From positions 1,708,141 to 1,772,140 of the forward strand of contig JAXHMA010000006.1 in assembly GCA_034521835.1 (NCBI GenBank): 64,000 bases of DNA, written 5' to 3'. Source of the DNA: JAMQKA01 sp034521835. Lineage in GTDB: Bacteria > Bacteroidota > Rhodothermia > Balneolales > Balneolaceae. The notes under the pieces were generated by a model. The model was not told where the DNA came from. It was given only the letters and a program-made list of their open reading frames with translations, and did no database searches. Position numbers and translations under genes: made by a program. This document shows, in pieces, positions 34,409-44,450 of this stretch. How positions within the stretch are numbered: position 1 is the stretch's first letter; every line of letters begins with the position of its first letter.

Positions 34409-34577
34409 ATTGAACTGTTCCTTTTTACACTATCCCTTTAATTGATTCAATATTTAATAAATATGAAGATAGATTACTAACCTCCAGAACAAATAATTAC
34501 ATCCAATTTTGTTTGCTTATTGCCATAAAAACTTATAGCGTTGACACAATTATCCATAATTCCATATAAAAATTTCC

Positions 34578-35204
34578 ATGAGTTTCCCTGAACCTTTCTA
34601 CCGCTGGCGACCTCACCCATGGCACGGTCTTGATACCGGAGACAAAGAATCTGGCATTATCAACGCCTTTATCGAAATCACTCCATTCGACCTTGTTAAG
34701 TATGAAGTTGATAAGCAGACCGGGTATCTCCGCGTGGATCGCCCCCAGCAAAGTTCTTCGCTGCCTCCTTCCCTTTACGGCTTTATTCCACGGACCTATT
34801 GCGGTAAGCGAGTGGGAAAATTATCTGACTATACGGATCAGGGCGACCGTGATCCGCTGGATATCTGCGTGCTTAGTGAGCGGCCGATCAGCAAATCTGA
34901 GGTGATTTTAACGGCCCGGGTTGTAGGTGGAATCCATATGATCGACCAAGGGGAGGCGGATGATAAGATCATCGCCGTGCTGAATAACGACAAATTTTGG
35001 TCGGATGCGAAAGATATTTCTGATCTGCCCGAAAATATTCGACAGCGTCTTCGCCATTATTTTGCCACCTATAAGCTGATTCAAGGGGTTTCCAATTCGG
35101 TGACGGTAGAAGAAACCTACAACAAGGAAAAAGCACTTAAAGTCATCGATGCGGCTATCGAGGATTATGATGAGGCGTTCTGGAAAATAGATAATCTGAT
35201 TTGA
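34578..35204 (+). CDS. ppa: Inorganic pyrophosphatase, family I
   Basis: Hydrolyses pyrophosphate to drive biosynthesis. At 208 residues it contains the family core: Lys/Glu of DLVKYEVDKQTGYLRVDRP, YGFIPRTYCG, and the metal-binding loop DQGDRDPLDICV. The C-terminus (HYFATYKLIQ...VIDAAIEDYDEAFW) resembles the larger soluble enzymes of Bacteroidota and plants. The frame is intact. It is convergent with the rhomboid gene, 20 bases apart. Confidence 0.92.
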   Translation: MSFPEPFYRWRPHPWHGLDTGDKESGIINAFIEITPFDLVKYEVDKQTGYLRVDRPQQSSSLPPSLYGFIPRTYCGKRVGKLSDYTDQGDRDPLDICVLSERPISKSEVILTARVVGGIHMIDQGEADDKIIAVLNNDKFWSDAKDISDLPENIRQRLRHYFATYKLIQGVSNSVTVEETYNKEKALKVIDAAIEDYDEAFWKIDNLI

Positions 35205-35224
35205 TCAATAATACTGTTCGCCTT

Positions 35225-35829
35225 TTAGTCCCAGTATTTAATCAGGCCGTATCCCACAATCATTCCCCCAGGTGTGCAAAGTGGGCTACGCCGGTAGCCG
35301 TACCCATCACCCCGTTTATAAGCTCAATTCCGCCAAAAATTGCTACGAAATATTTTGCTTTAATCGGAATTGGAGGAATAAGAAGCATAATGGGCCGCTC
35401 GGGGAACATCATACCGAATGCGAGCAAAATACCATATACGGCACCAGAAAGCTCCTACAGTTGGAGCTCCTCCTCCACCGATAAACATATGAAGGATGGC
35501 GGCTCCTCTTCCGGTTAGAAAGTAGAAATAGGTAAATCTTTTTGTTCCCCAGTAATTTTCAATCGCCTGGCCAAACATCCAGAGAGCAAACAGGTTCATG
35601 AAGATGTGACCGAATCCACCGTGTAAAAACATGTAGCTGACGAGCTGCCAGGGTTGAAACAAGCCGGAACCGATAGGCCAGAGAGCGCCATATCTAAACA
35701 GGAACTCACCTACCATGGGCGTACTTAATCCCACAAAAAGAGACCGTTCACGATAAGAAGGTGCTTAACAGCGGGCGGAAAACTACGAAACGCGGTATTT
35801 GGATTATAATTACCGGAAGAATATTGCAA
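35225..35829 (-). CDS. Rhomboid-family intramembrane serine protease (frameshifted)
   Basis: About 200 residues and six or so hydrophobic segments. The catalytic Ser is in GASGAVYG; one extra T (near 35445) currently breaks that motif into GAFWCRIWY. The catalytic His is in VAHFAHLGGMIVGYG. The upstream LVSYMFLHGGFGHIFMNLFALWMFG segment is the conserved HxxxxHxxxN region. A second frame change near 35740, in a T-run, separates the N-terminus (start set at TTG 35829, tentative). The C-terminus ends GLIKYWD. It cleaves transmembrane substrates in the inner membrane; targets are unknown. Confidence 0.82.
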
Positions 35830-35978
35830 AATATAAGTTACTTAAATTTGACAGAATGAAGCCTCAATTTTCTATTCGGCTGAGCACTAATAAAACAGAA
35901 TTGAACGATATTATAAAATCTATTTTCGTAGAAAATACAGCTATTACTCACAAATGGCCGATAACATTCCCGTGGTAT

Positions 35979-36714
35979 TTATGATGCTGCCGGTATTTCT
36001 ATGTCAACATTTTCCAGTTCCGGGTTTTCCACTTTTTTGTCGATCTCAATCTTGCCATCTCTAAGACGAATGATACGCCGGGCGTGACTGGCTATTTCAT
36101 CTTCATGGGTTACCAGCAAAATGGTATTACCCATGCGATACAGCTCTTCAAACAGTCGCATGATGTCTTCGCCGGTTTTGGTATCAAGGTTGCCCGTCGG
36201 TTCGTCAGCCAGCAGAATCGAAGGATTGTTGCACCAGTGCCCTGGCAATAGCCACCCGCTGGCGTTGACCACCCGATAGCTCATTCGGCTTGTGATCAAG
36301 ACGGTCGCCAAGACCAACCCGCGTAAGAGTAGTTGTGGCCCTTTCATGCCGTTCGGAAGATTTAACTCCTGCATAAATCAACGGGAGCTCTACATTTGAC
36401 AGGCAGTCGGTGCGCGGCAGCAGGTTAAAAGTCTGGAATACAAACCCGATTTCGCGATTTCTAACCTCCGCCAGTTCAGCGTCTTCAAGCTTGCTTACAT
36501 CCTGGTTATTCAAAACATAGGTGCCGGATGTAGGCGTATCCAGGCAGCCGATCAGGTTCATCATGGTTGATTTTCCCGATCCGGACGGCCCCATTATGGC
36601 AATATATTCATTTTCTTTGACGTCGAACGTCACACCATCAAGAGCGCGAACTTCGTTATTGCCCATCATGTAGATTTTGGTCAGATCAGTGATTTCAATC
36701 ATAGGTCGTTTCAT
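35979..36714 (-). CDS. ABC transporter ATP-binding protein, MacB/LolD type (one frameshift)
   Basis: The nucleotide-binding domain of an export-type ABC system, about 245 residues. Walker A GPSGSGKST, Q-loop GFVFQTFNLLPR, signature LSGGQRQRVAIARAL, Walker B ILLADEPTGNLD, and H-loop LLVTHEDEIA. The frame changes near 36228, just after ARALV. It is the last gene of an export operon and follows the adaptor gene by 8 bases. It energises the two permeases encoded further upstream (40908-43393). Confidence 0.92.
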
Positions 36715-36722
36715 ATATAGAT

Positions 36723-38121
36723 CTAGTTTTTGGCTATTCGTTGAAATTGATTGTTTTCTACCTTCACCTTGTCACCGTGGTTCAGGTCCCTGGAGAGCGT
36801 GCGGTAGTTTCCGATGATGATTTGATCTCCGGATGAAACTCCCGAAAGAAGTTGAATATGCGTGTTGTCGCTTATCCCGGTTTCCACCTCTTGCCGCACG
36901 GCCTTTCCATCTTGTACAATGAATACCACTTTCCGCAGATCTTCTTCTGGGATCACCATGCCATCGCCTGTGTCAGAAGAATCTGCCGCCTGGGCAGCTT
37001 CGGTTAAAGAGGAATCAGTTGTAGATTCGTCCCGTGCAAAATCGCGAACGGTTACCGCCTGAATTGGCACCGATATCACGTTGTAGGCGGTTTCAGTTTC
37101 AATATCCACTGTGGCAGACATGCCGGGTTTAAAACTCGGCACAAATTTGCTGTGGGGCTGTTCTTGGGTTACCTGCTGCATAATCTGATGGCCGCCGGCC
37201 ATGTCAAGGTTGTGGGGCGTATATATGCGGATTTTCACCTCGTAATTTGTTACCTGCTCGTTAGTGCCGGAACCGGTCACCTGGGCGGAGTTAGCTATTT
37301 CCGTAACCATACCCTCAAATGAGCGTTCGGGGTAGGCATCCACTTCAATATTCGTGGTATCTCCCGGTGCTACATTTACAATATCATTCTCATTCACCTG
37401 AACCTGTACTTCCATTTGGTCCATCTTTGCAATGCGCATCAGTTCAGTACCTTCCATCTGGGTCTGCCCGAGCACGCGTTCACCGACCTCCACAACCAGC
37501 GAGCTGATTGTTCCGTCGCGTGGAGAGCGTATAATTGTTTTGGCAAGTTCCTCTTCAGCCTGGGCCAGTTGTGCCCTCAATGCTCTGCACCTGGTATTCC
37601 GCTGCTTTATGATTGGCCCGTTGTGCTTTCATAAGCCGTTTTGGCCTGAACGTATTCTGTTTGGGATATCGCCTCTCGCTTATAGAGCTGATCCTTCTGC
37701 TCATAGACTGATTGCGCTTCCAAAAGGTTCGCCTTTGCTTGCTCGAGACGAGCTTTTTGGGTCAACAGGGATGCATTAATCTCTTCGATGCGCGATTCAT
37801 AGATATCGGGTTTGATCCTGAGCAGTAGGTCTCCCTTTTCCACGAAATCGCCCTCCTTTACCGGCAGCTCAATAATCTCTCCGGATACTTCGGGCCGCAG
37901 GATAACTTCCACCTCAGGTTGAATTTTCCCTGATGCGGATACAATCTGTGTGATCGTCTTTAGCTTGGCATTGGCTGTTTCAACAGTTTTACCTTCATTT
38001 TGTCCGCCCAGCAACCCCATTGAGCTGGCTGCAAATCCCGCAATGACCAGCACCAAGACCAGAACGCCCCCGAATCATCATCAGCCGTTTTGTCGGCGAC
38101 TTTGCTTATTTGTTTAGCCAT
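36723..38121 (-). CDS. Periplasmic adaptor (MacA/HlyD family) (frameshifted)
   Basis: A membrane-fusion protein of about 465 residues joining inner-membrane permease and TolC. I set the start at the ATG at 38121, preceded by a good ribosome site (GGAGGGAG). The N-terminus MAKQISKVADKTADDD is followed by a transmembrane anchor. Then the lipoyl half-motif (IVSASGKIQPEVEVILRPEVSGEI), a coiled-coil hairpin (SLLTQKARLEQAKANLLEAQ...), the second lipoyl half (IIRSPRDGTISSL), and beta-barrel domains. The frame changes near 38060 and 37610. A linker rich in Asp/Ser (DSSLTEAAQAADSSDTGDG) is inserted before the last domain. It is encoded between the TolC gene and the ATPase gene. Confidence 0.9.
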
Positions 38122-38167
38122 AACTCCCTCCAATAACCTGATTTTATATTGTTTCTCGCGCTGGTCT

Positions 38168-39517
38168 CTACTCAAATGACAATTCTATATTTTCATTGAG
38201 ACGACCGATATAATAATCAAGTAACTGTTGTTGAAAAATTAATCTGAATACGGCCTGGGCACGGTTGGCCTGTGCCTCCACATATTGCGCGTTAGCATCA
38301 CTGAGTTCAATCAATGTTCCGGCGCCAACATTATATCGTTCTTGCTGCATCTCATCAAGACGCTCGGCAGCCTCCAGTGATTTTTGGGAAGATTCAAGCT
38401 GTTTAACATACGATTGATAATCATTATACGCCTGGTTTACCTCCTGGACAATCTGCAACTCTGTATTTTGCAAGTTCAATAACGCATTTTTATAATTTAT
38501 TCTCTGAGACTGTACACTGGTTCTCGTATTCAGATTTCCGAATATGGGAATATTCAGTGAGAGACCTATTGAGCGGTTAATATTTTGATCAAAAAACTGA
38601 TCCTGAAAATTCACGGGAATTCCATCTGAATAACGGCTGGTAATAGCTCCGCTTAAACTAAGGGAGGGCAGCAAATTACCTTTGATAGCACTTAACTGGT
38701 GTTTTAAAGACTCTATGGTATACTCTTCACTTTTCAGGTCGGATCGATTTTCAAGCGCCACCGATACTAACTGATCGAGACTATACTCATTGGTAATGAC
38801 CGACTTTTCATCAATCTCCGGAGTAGCAAACTCATATTCTTTCCGGGGATCGATCTGCAAGGTTTGTATCAGTTGCAGCCGACTGGATTGCAGCGCATTT
38901 TCTGAATTCACCACCGCAAATTCGTTACTGGCTACGGTAGCTTCCTGGTTGTAAAGATCTACCTTGGGACGTGAGCCTACTTCAACCTGGGCCCGCACCT
39001 GTTCTAGCGTTTTCTGGGAAGCAGCGAGATTTTCCCGGTCGATCTCCAGGAACTGTTTATCCAGGATAAATTGCAGGTAGTTGCTGGCAGTATTGAAGAT
39101 AATGTTTTCGCGCGTGCGCTGTAAATTCTCTTGACTCGACTCTCTCTCAAACTGGCTGCTGCGCAACGAATGCAAGTTTTCAAACCCGCTAAAAATAGGT
39201 AGATCTGCACTCATACGGCTGTTAAATGAGCTCGTGGTTTCTGTTACAATACTGCCTAAATCCTGGTTAAAAGTTCGACCAATACTTCTGTTGCCAGACA
39301 TATTGGCGTTTAAAGAGGGGAGGTAATCGGCCTTTTCGCTCCGCACCTGATCCTGGGAAAGTTCATAATTATTTTCAGCTACTTTTAACTCGTAATTATT
39401 TTCCAGCGCTATCTCGATAGCCTCCTCAAGAGTAATGGTTCCGGAATCGGGTTGTGTTTGCGCCTGTAGAAAGAGTGGAAGCCCTAGAATCAGTAATACA
39501 AATATCCCACGTTTCAT
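38168..39517 (-). CDS. TolC-family outer-membrane efflux protein
   Basis: A 449-residue outer-membrane factor. A signal peptide (FVLLILGLPLFLQAQ) is followed by two repeats of the OEP fold. Each is rich in long helices (LEEAIEIALENNYELKVAENNYELSQ; later SLDQLVSVALENRSDLKSEE) with short beta-strands (GNRSIGRTFNQDLG; SLSGAITSRYSDGIPV). The end is LLDYYIGRLNENIELSFE. It provides the exit duct for the adaptor, ATPase and permeases of the same operon. The frame is intact. Confidence 0.92.
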   Translation of the reverse strand: MKRGIFVLLILGLPLFLQAQTQPDSGTITLEEAIEIALENNYELKVAENNYELSQDQVRSEKADYLPSLNANMSGNRSIGRTFNQDLGSIVTETTSSFNSRMSADLPIFSGFENLHSLRSSQFERESSQENLQRTRENIIFNTASNYLQFILDKQFLEIDRENLAASQKTLEQVRAQVEVGSRPKVDLYNQEATVASNEFAVVNSENALQSSRLQLIQTLQIDPRKEYEFATPEIDEKSVITNEYSLDQLVSVALENRSDLKSEEYTIESLKHQLSAIKGNLLPSLSLSGAITSRYSDGIPVNFQDQFFDQNINRSIGLSLNIPIFGNLNTRTSVQSQRINYKNALLNLQNTELQIVQEVNQAYNDYQSYVKQLESSQKSLEAAERLDEMQQERYNVGAGTLIELSDANAQYVEAQANRAQAVFRLIFQQQLLDYYIGRLNENIELSFE

Positions 39518-39627
39518 ATATTTCTGGTTGAGTCTGTTGAGTTTTTGGTTTACAATTCGTGGATGTACACGAATTAAGTTTCGAATAGTTTCAGTGATAC
39601 AAACAGCAAAGAAGTGAAGCTGAGAAC

Positions 39628-40026
39628 TTAATCTCCATCCCGTTCAGTTCCATTCAGGTTTTCCAGCGCCTCTTCTTTTTTTCCGTCTATAAACTCATCA
39701 ATGTAGTCTGTAGCAGCGTTTATCGCTTTTTTTGTTGCAATTTTTTTCAACTCCGAAAATAATAAGCCGGTAAACCCATTCCTGCTGCCTGACCTGCCAG
39801 AGCCAGAAGCCGATCGATTACTGTGGCTTAATAAAAAGCCGAGCAGTACGGACACTCCCACGCTGGGAAGTGGATACTTTTTAATAATTTCAGAAGGACG
39901 CAGGCTGTGCGAGACATCTTCGCGTACCTCGTCAAGAGAATCATCCAATTCGTCCTGAATTCTCTTCAGTTCGGCCTGGAGCTCCTTTTTTTTCTCTTTT
40001 AAATCATCCTTTTTTTCTTTCGCCAT
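39628..40026 (-). CDS. DUF883-like membrane-anchored stress protein
   Basis: 132 residues. A highly charged N-terminal helix (KEKKDDLKEKKKELQAELKR) leads to a short membrane segment with the YPLPSVGVSVLLGFLLS pattern, which resembles the conserved P-x-SVG-GF tail of DUF883/YqjD proteins. A soluble C-terminal helical part follows. E. coli YqjD binds ribosomes at the membrane in stationary phase. This is the third gene of a yqjDEK-like cassette. The frame is intact. Confidence 0.6.
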   Translation of the reverse strand: MAKEKKDDLKEKKKELQAELKRIQDELDDSLDEVREDVSHSLRPSEIIKKYPLPSVGVSVLLGFLLSHSNRSASGSGRSGSRNGFTGLLFSELKKIATKKAINAATDYIDEFIDGKKEEALENLNGTERDGD

Positions 40027-40045
40027 AACAAAACAACTTCTTTGA

Positions 40046-40475
40046 TTATACCTTTTCTTCTGATTCCTGCTTTTTCAACATCAGCATGTCATCCTTGGAC
40101 TCGTCATTAGCGGAAATGGCTTTTATAATCTCTTCCTCAAAATGTCCCTGCAGCGACTCAAGCATACTTTTGGGTTTAAGATTAAAGAACAGTAAGTCCT
40201 GCCCCAATAAGCGGCAGAGCTACCAGCACATAGCCTAGGCTTTCATTGTTGAGCAGATCGCCCAGGTACAATGCCAACGCTACCAGCAGGCAGACCGAAG
40301 CCCCGGAAAGCAGTATAATTCCTGTAATGCGCTGTACAGATTCCGCCATCATACGAGCAAAATGCTCTCCAACATTCAGCAACAGCAGTTCCACCCGTTT
40401 TTCAATATAAAGTTTGAGATCAGCCGATATCGTTTTCAGGCGGCGTCCCAGTGGATCGTTGTCCTTTGAGGGCAT
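40046..40475 (-). CDS. YqjE-like phage-holin-superfamily membrane protein (one frameshift)
   Basis: About 142 residues. The N-terminus (RRLKTISADLKLYIEKRVEL) is amphipathic and is followed by two transmembrane helices (ITGIILLSGASVCLLVALAL and LGYVLVALPLIGAGLTVLFF). The frame changes near 40188; the other frame gives the C-terminal tail from NLKPKSMLESLQGHFEEE to KKQESEEKV at 40046. Family: Phage_holin_3_6/DUF1469, to which E. coli YqjE belongs. Its start overlaps the end of the upstream DUF883-like gene by 56 bases. Confidence 0.65.
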
Positions 40476-40692
40476 AATCTGAATCGTCTGAGCTTAATAT
40501 TTTGCCTAGAATGAAACCCACAAGCAGGCCTGCGCCCACGCTCTTTAACGGGTTTTTGCGAATCGCAAGTTCTGCACGCAGTTTAAACTCTTCGATGCGC
40601 AGATCAAGCTCTTCATCATCCACAAGTTTACGGCCACGGTCCAGGGCTGCATCCAGCCTGATGTTTAAGTTTTTGAGAATTTCCTCGTTCAT
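40420..40692 (-). CDS. DUF883/YqjD-like small membrane protein
   Basis: 90 residues. An amphipathic N-terminal half (IRLDAALDRGRKLVDDEELDL) is followed by NPLKSVGAGLLVGFILGKI, the glycine-zipper membrane tail that defines DUF883. The frame overlaps the following YqjE-like gene by 56 bases, which is unusual; either a true overlap or an indel error removes an earlier stop. First gene of the three-gene cassette placed between permease genes and TolC. Confidence 0.65.
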   Translation of the reverse strand: MNEEILKNLNIRLDAALDRGRKLVDDEELDLRIEEFKLRAELAIRKNPLKSVGAGLLVGFILGKILSSDDSDYALKGQRSTGTPPENDIG

Positions 40693-40907
40693 TGATTTCC
40701 TTGCTTAACGTTCATTGATAACCTTAGAAGGTAACTAAAAAAATTTTGCATCAACTTAAAATGAGGAATAAAATTTAGGATTGTTTCCTTTGCCAGCGGC
40801 AAAACAAGAATCATGGTAATTTACCCTGTTACTTTGTGCTAATGATAAAGGTACATATACAATTTGAAGGGAATCTGAAGCCGTTCCAATTCAATATATT
40901 GTTGGAA

Positions 40908-42131
40908 TTATTCATACCGAAGGCTCTCGATGGGGTCAAGCTGGGAAGCTTTATAGGCGGGATACACACCAAATACAATCCCAATAACCGTCATGCCAAT
41001 AATACCGGCAACGGCTGCCACCCAGGGAAATACGACACTTGATTCCATCCAGACGGCGAGGATATTGCCGCCGAGAATACCCACCAGCATCCCGATGATA
41101 CCACCGATCTGGCATATAACGATCGCTTCCATCAAAAATTGAGAGGTAATTGCCTTTTTAGTGGCTCCAACGGCTTTGCGAATGCCGATCTCGCGGGTTC
41201 GTTCAGTCACGGAAACAAGCATGATGTTCATTACCCCGATACCGGCACCAAGCAGGGCGATACCACCGACTACAAATCCAAAAATATAGAGCACACCGGT
41301 AAACTGATCGAACGCCCCGGAGAGGGAATCGTTGGTTTCTATTTCAAAATCATTGAGCTCTCCCGGCGGCACTTTGCGTATGGTACGGAGCAGGCCGGTC
41401 AGCTCATCCATCGAGGCCGTGATGGAAGTCATGGAGGGAGCTTTTACCTGTATATCGATATTACGTTCGGCACCGTACACGTTCATGGCGTTGGTGTAGG
41501 GAATCAGTATAAAATTATCGAGCGAACTGCCAAATACGCTCCCTTTTTCTTCCGTGAGCCCGATAACCCTGTACGGGCGACCATCAATCCGGATGGTCTT
41601 ACCGAGCGGATATTCAAGCTCAAAAAGAGTCTCCTGGATATCTTTGCCGATTATAGCCACAGAGCGACCATATTGAATATCTTCAATGGTAAAATTTCGG
41701 CCGTCGGCCAAATCGTACGCATTATTCCCCAGGTAATATTGGTTGCTTCCCCTGACAGGTACGTTCGGTTCGGTCTCTTCATCCCCATATACCACTTTGG
41801 TTTGTGAAAAAACCTCATCGGGATTGATATCACTAACCAGGCGTACCCGCTCCTGTAGTTCTTCCAGCGTCTCGAAGGTAATATCCTGCCGGTTGCGATA
41901 CTGCTGCCAGTCTCCGCCCATACGCACAGAGGGATACTTTGAAACGTTGATCACGTTGCCTCCCATTAATGTGAGGGTATCTTTGAAGTAGGTATCCAGC
42001 ACAAGCACGGCGGTTGAAGAGCTGATGATCGCAAAAACACCCACGACAATGGCAATCAGCGTGAGAATTGAGCGGAGCTTGTTGGCCGCAAGAGATATAA
42101 ACGATTGTTTTATGACTTCGATAATGTTCAT
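40908..42131 (-). CDS. MacB-like ABC transporter permease (second of two)
   Basis: 407 residues. One N-terminal transmembrane helix (LRSILTLIAIVVGVFAIISS), a large periplasmic MacB_PCD domain, and three C-terminal helices with the FtsX signature: GAGIGVMNIMLVSVTERTREIGIRKAVGA, GGIIGMLVGILGGN, and VFGVYPAYKASQLDPIESLRYE. It contains no ATPase domain; the ATPase is a separate gene at 35979-36714. It follows its paralogue after a 15-base gap. The pair likely forms a heterodimer. The frame is intact. Confidence 0.92.
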   Translation of the reverse strand: MNIIEVIKQSFISLAANKLRSILTLIAIVVGVFAIISSSTAVLVLDTYFKDTLTLMGGNVINVSKYPSVRMGGDWQQYRNRQDITFETLEELQERVRLVSDINPDEVFSQTKVVYGDEETEPNVPVRGSNQYYLGNNAYDLADGRNFTIEDIQYGRSVAIIGKDIQETLFELEYPLGKTIRIDGRPYRVIGLTEEKGSVFGSSLDNFILIPYTNAMNVYGAERNIDIQVKAPSMTSITASMDELTGLLRTIRKVPPGELNDFEIETNDSLSGAFDQFTGVLYIFGFVVGGIALLGAGIGVMNIMLVSVTERTREIGIRKAVGATKKAITSQFLMEAIVICQIGGIIGMLVGILGGNILAVWMESSVVFPWVAAVAGIIGMTVIGIVFGVYPAYKASQLDPIESLRYE

Positions 42132-42146
42132 ATCAACAGATCAATA

Positions 42147-43393
42147 TTATTCATACCTGAGTGATTCGATCGGGTCCGATTTCGCTGCTCGGTAGGCTGG
42201 AATAATTCCGAATACCAAATCCGAACAAGAGTACATATATCAAATGCCATAACCACTGTTTGCCAGCTCATGTAGGCTACAAAAAACTGGTTGATAAGCT
42301 GGGTCGTTAGCACGGAAAGCAGTACACCGATAATCCCTCCGAGCATGCAGATAATGGTTGCCTCCATCAAGAACTGGGTAAGAATTTCCCATGCTTTGGC
42401 TCCCACTGCCTTTCGAATCCCGATCTCCTTGGTGCGTTCTCTCACGGATACGAACATAATATTCATCACCCCGATACCGCCGATAAACAGCGCCAGGAAG
42501 GTCAGAAAAAAACCGATGCCATAGATTGCGACCGTCATCGACTGGTACTGCTGCCGGAACGCCTCCGGCTTGTTAATGGCAAAATCATTTTCTTCCAGGG
42601 GATCAAGCTGGCGAATCCGTCGCATCAGCCCTTCAATTTCATACTCTCCCTCCGCCTGAACTACCTCGTCAGGAAATTTAATGGTGAGCCGGACATCTGG
42701 TCGGGCTCCGTAGATCTCCTGGTAGGCGCTCATCGGAATAAGTACCTGGTTGTCGATATCTTCAAGCCCAAGAAAGGACCCCTGCCGCTCCATCAACCCG
42801 ATCACCAGAAAACGCTGGCCTCCAATCTTGATCTCCTTCCCCAGCGGGTACTCAAATTCAAAAATAGCATCCGAAACACTCTGGCCCATCACCACAACAT
42901 TAGCCCCGGTTCGCTCCTCCTCGGTCGTAAAAAAGCGTCCTTCTTCAATATTCATGGAGCTGGTTTCGGTGATACCGCCCGTGGCCCCCTGTACCGTTAC
43001 CCCTTCGGCATATTTATCCCCAAAACGAACCGTAGAGCCGCGTACTGCACTTGCCGATACGGCTGTAGCATACCGGCTGGCTTCTTCCAACTGTTCCACA
43101 TACCCAATCTTTATGTCGCGACGATTCCGATAATCCCACCAGCGATATTCACCGCTGCCGAGTCCCCAGGGAAATTTTTGCACATAGATCACATTCTGTC
43201 CAAGCATGCTCATACTTTTTTCAAACGAACGATCGATACCGTCTATGGTGGTAGACATGGTGGTAACTGAGACGATACCGATAACAATACAGGTAGCCGT
43301 GAGGATGGATCGTGTCTTATTGGTCCCCAGCGCACGCAGTGAAATCTTCAGGCTCTCCCAAATGCTCCCGGTTATCCTATTAAATGTAGACAT
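42147..43393 (-). CDS. MacB-like ABC transporter permease (first of two, one frameshift)
   Basis: About 415 residues, same layout as the downstream paralogue. First helix TRSILTATCIVIGIVSVTT, periplasmic domain (residues about 50-280), then FIGGIGVMNIMFVSVRERTKEIGIRKAVGA and GGIIGVLLSVL. The frame changes near 42230; the natural end VFGIIPAYRAAKSDPIESLRYE lies in the other frame and stops at 42147. It is the first gene of the export operon. MacB-type systems export lipoproteins, peptides or macrolides; the cargo here is unknown. Confidence 0.9.
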
Positions 43394-43574
43394 CTTCTTT
43401 CTGTGATGGTTTTCAACTCAATAGAAACTGTACGCAGAAAAGTTATTGTAGTTGCAAGATACACGGTTTTTATCAATTTCAGAATATGCTGATTGTTCAT
43501 TATCATTTTGCTGATGAATATTCTCATTGGGATACCTTTTTCCCATGAGATAAGCTGAAATCTCCATCCTCAAA

Positions 43575-44339
43575 TTGAAAACTACCGTGCCTGAATCTAC
43601 TCTTGATGTTCTCGCTTTAGCTGCCCACCCTGACGATACTGAACTTTGCTGCGGCGGTACGCTGGCCAAACTGATAAAGCAAGGTAAAAAAGTGGGGGTG
43701 CTAGACCTTACCAAGGGCGAAATGGCCACCCGCGGCACGCCGGAAGATCGCATGCGCGAATCCCAGAACGCTGCTGAAATTATCGGGCTGTCCGCCCGCA
43801 GAAACCTGGGGCTACCGGATGCCAACCTGGAAAACAGGGAAGCATATCGCAAAATGATTATCCAGGTGGTTCGCCAATACCGGCCCCATGTCTGCTTTGT
43901 GGGAGCGCCTGGTGATCGCCATCCTGACCACGGCAACGCCACTAAGTTAGAACTCGATGCGCTCTTTTTCAGCGGGCTCACCAAAATTGAGACGTTTGAT
44001 GAGGATGGGAATAAACAAAAGAGGTGGCGCCCTCTCCACATTCTGCATTACATGCAGGATCGCCCGTTTGAACCAGACCTGGTGTTTGATATTTCTGATA
44101 CATTCGAAACCAAAAAAGAGGCGATCCTGGCCTTTGAGACACAATTTCATGTCAAGGATCCCGGCGATGACCCCGAAAGCTATATCTCCTCAGAACGCTT
44201 TTTCAAAAATATTGAGGCCCGTGCCCGCCATTATGGTCACCTGATCGGTGTGGAGTTTGGAGAGCCTTTTAAATACTACAACGGACCTATTCCCTTTACC
44301 TCTTTTGGTGAGCTGTTTGAGGCGGATCCCATGCGATAA
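43575..44339 (+). CDS. bshB1: Bacillithiol biosynthesis deacetylase BshB1 (LmbE/PIG-L family)
   Basis: 254 residues. The LmbE zinc motif is AAHPDDTELCCGGTLAKL and the second His motif is GDRHPDHGNAT. The sequence TKGEMATRGTPEDRMRES is the subgroup signature of BshB1, which removes the acetyl group from GlcNAc-malate during bacillithiol synthesis. The C-terminus YYNGPIPFTSFGELFEADPM also matches this group. The start is TTG 43575 (or GTG 43587). The frame is intact. bshA and bshC are not in the window. It is divergent from the export operon. Confidence 0.88.
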   Translation: MKTTVPESTLDVLALAAHPDDTELCCGGTLAKLIKQGKKVGVLDLTKGEMATRGTPEDRMRESQNAAEIIGLSARRNLGLPDANLENREAYRKMIIQVVRQYRPHVCFVGAPGDRHPDHGNATKLELDALFFSGLTKIETFDEDGNKQKRWRPLHILHYMQDRPFEPDLVFDISDTFETKKEAILAFETQFHVKDPGDDPESYISSERFFKNIEARARHYGHLIGVEFGEPFKYYNGPIPFTSFGELFEADPMR

Positions 44340-44450
44340 AAAAGGTGATTTATAGTTTCCGCCCCCCTTGTTTAACATGGATGTATTTTTGACAAATACC
44401 GCTGGAGTTTTATTCTTTAAGAATGCTGGTTTGAATTATAACCTGATACT

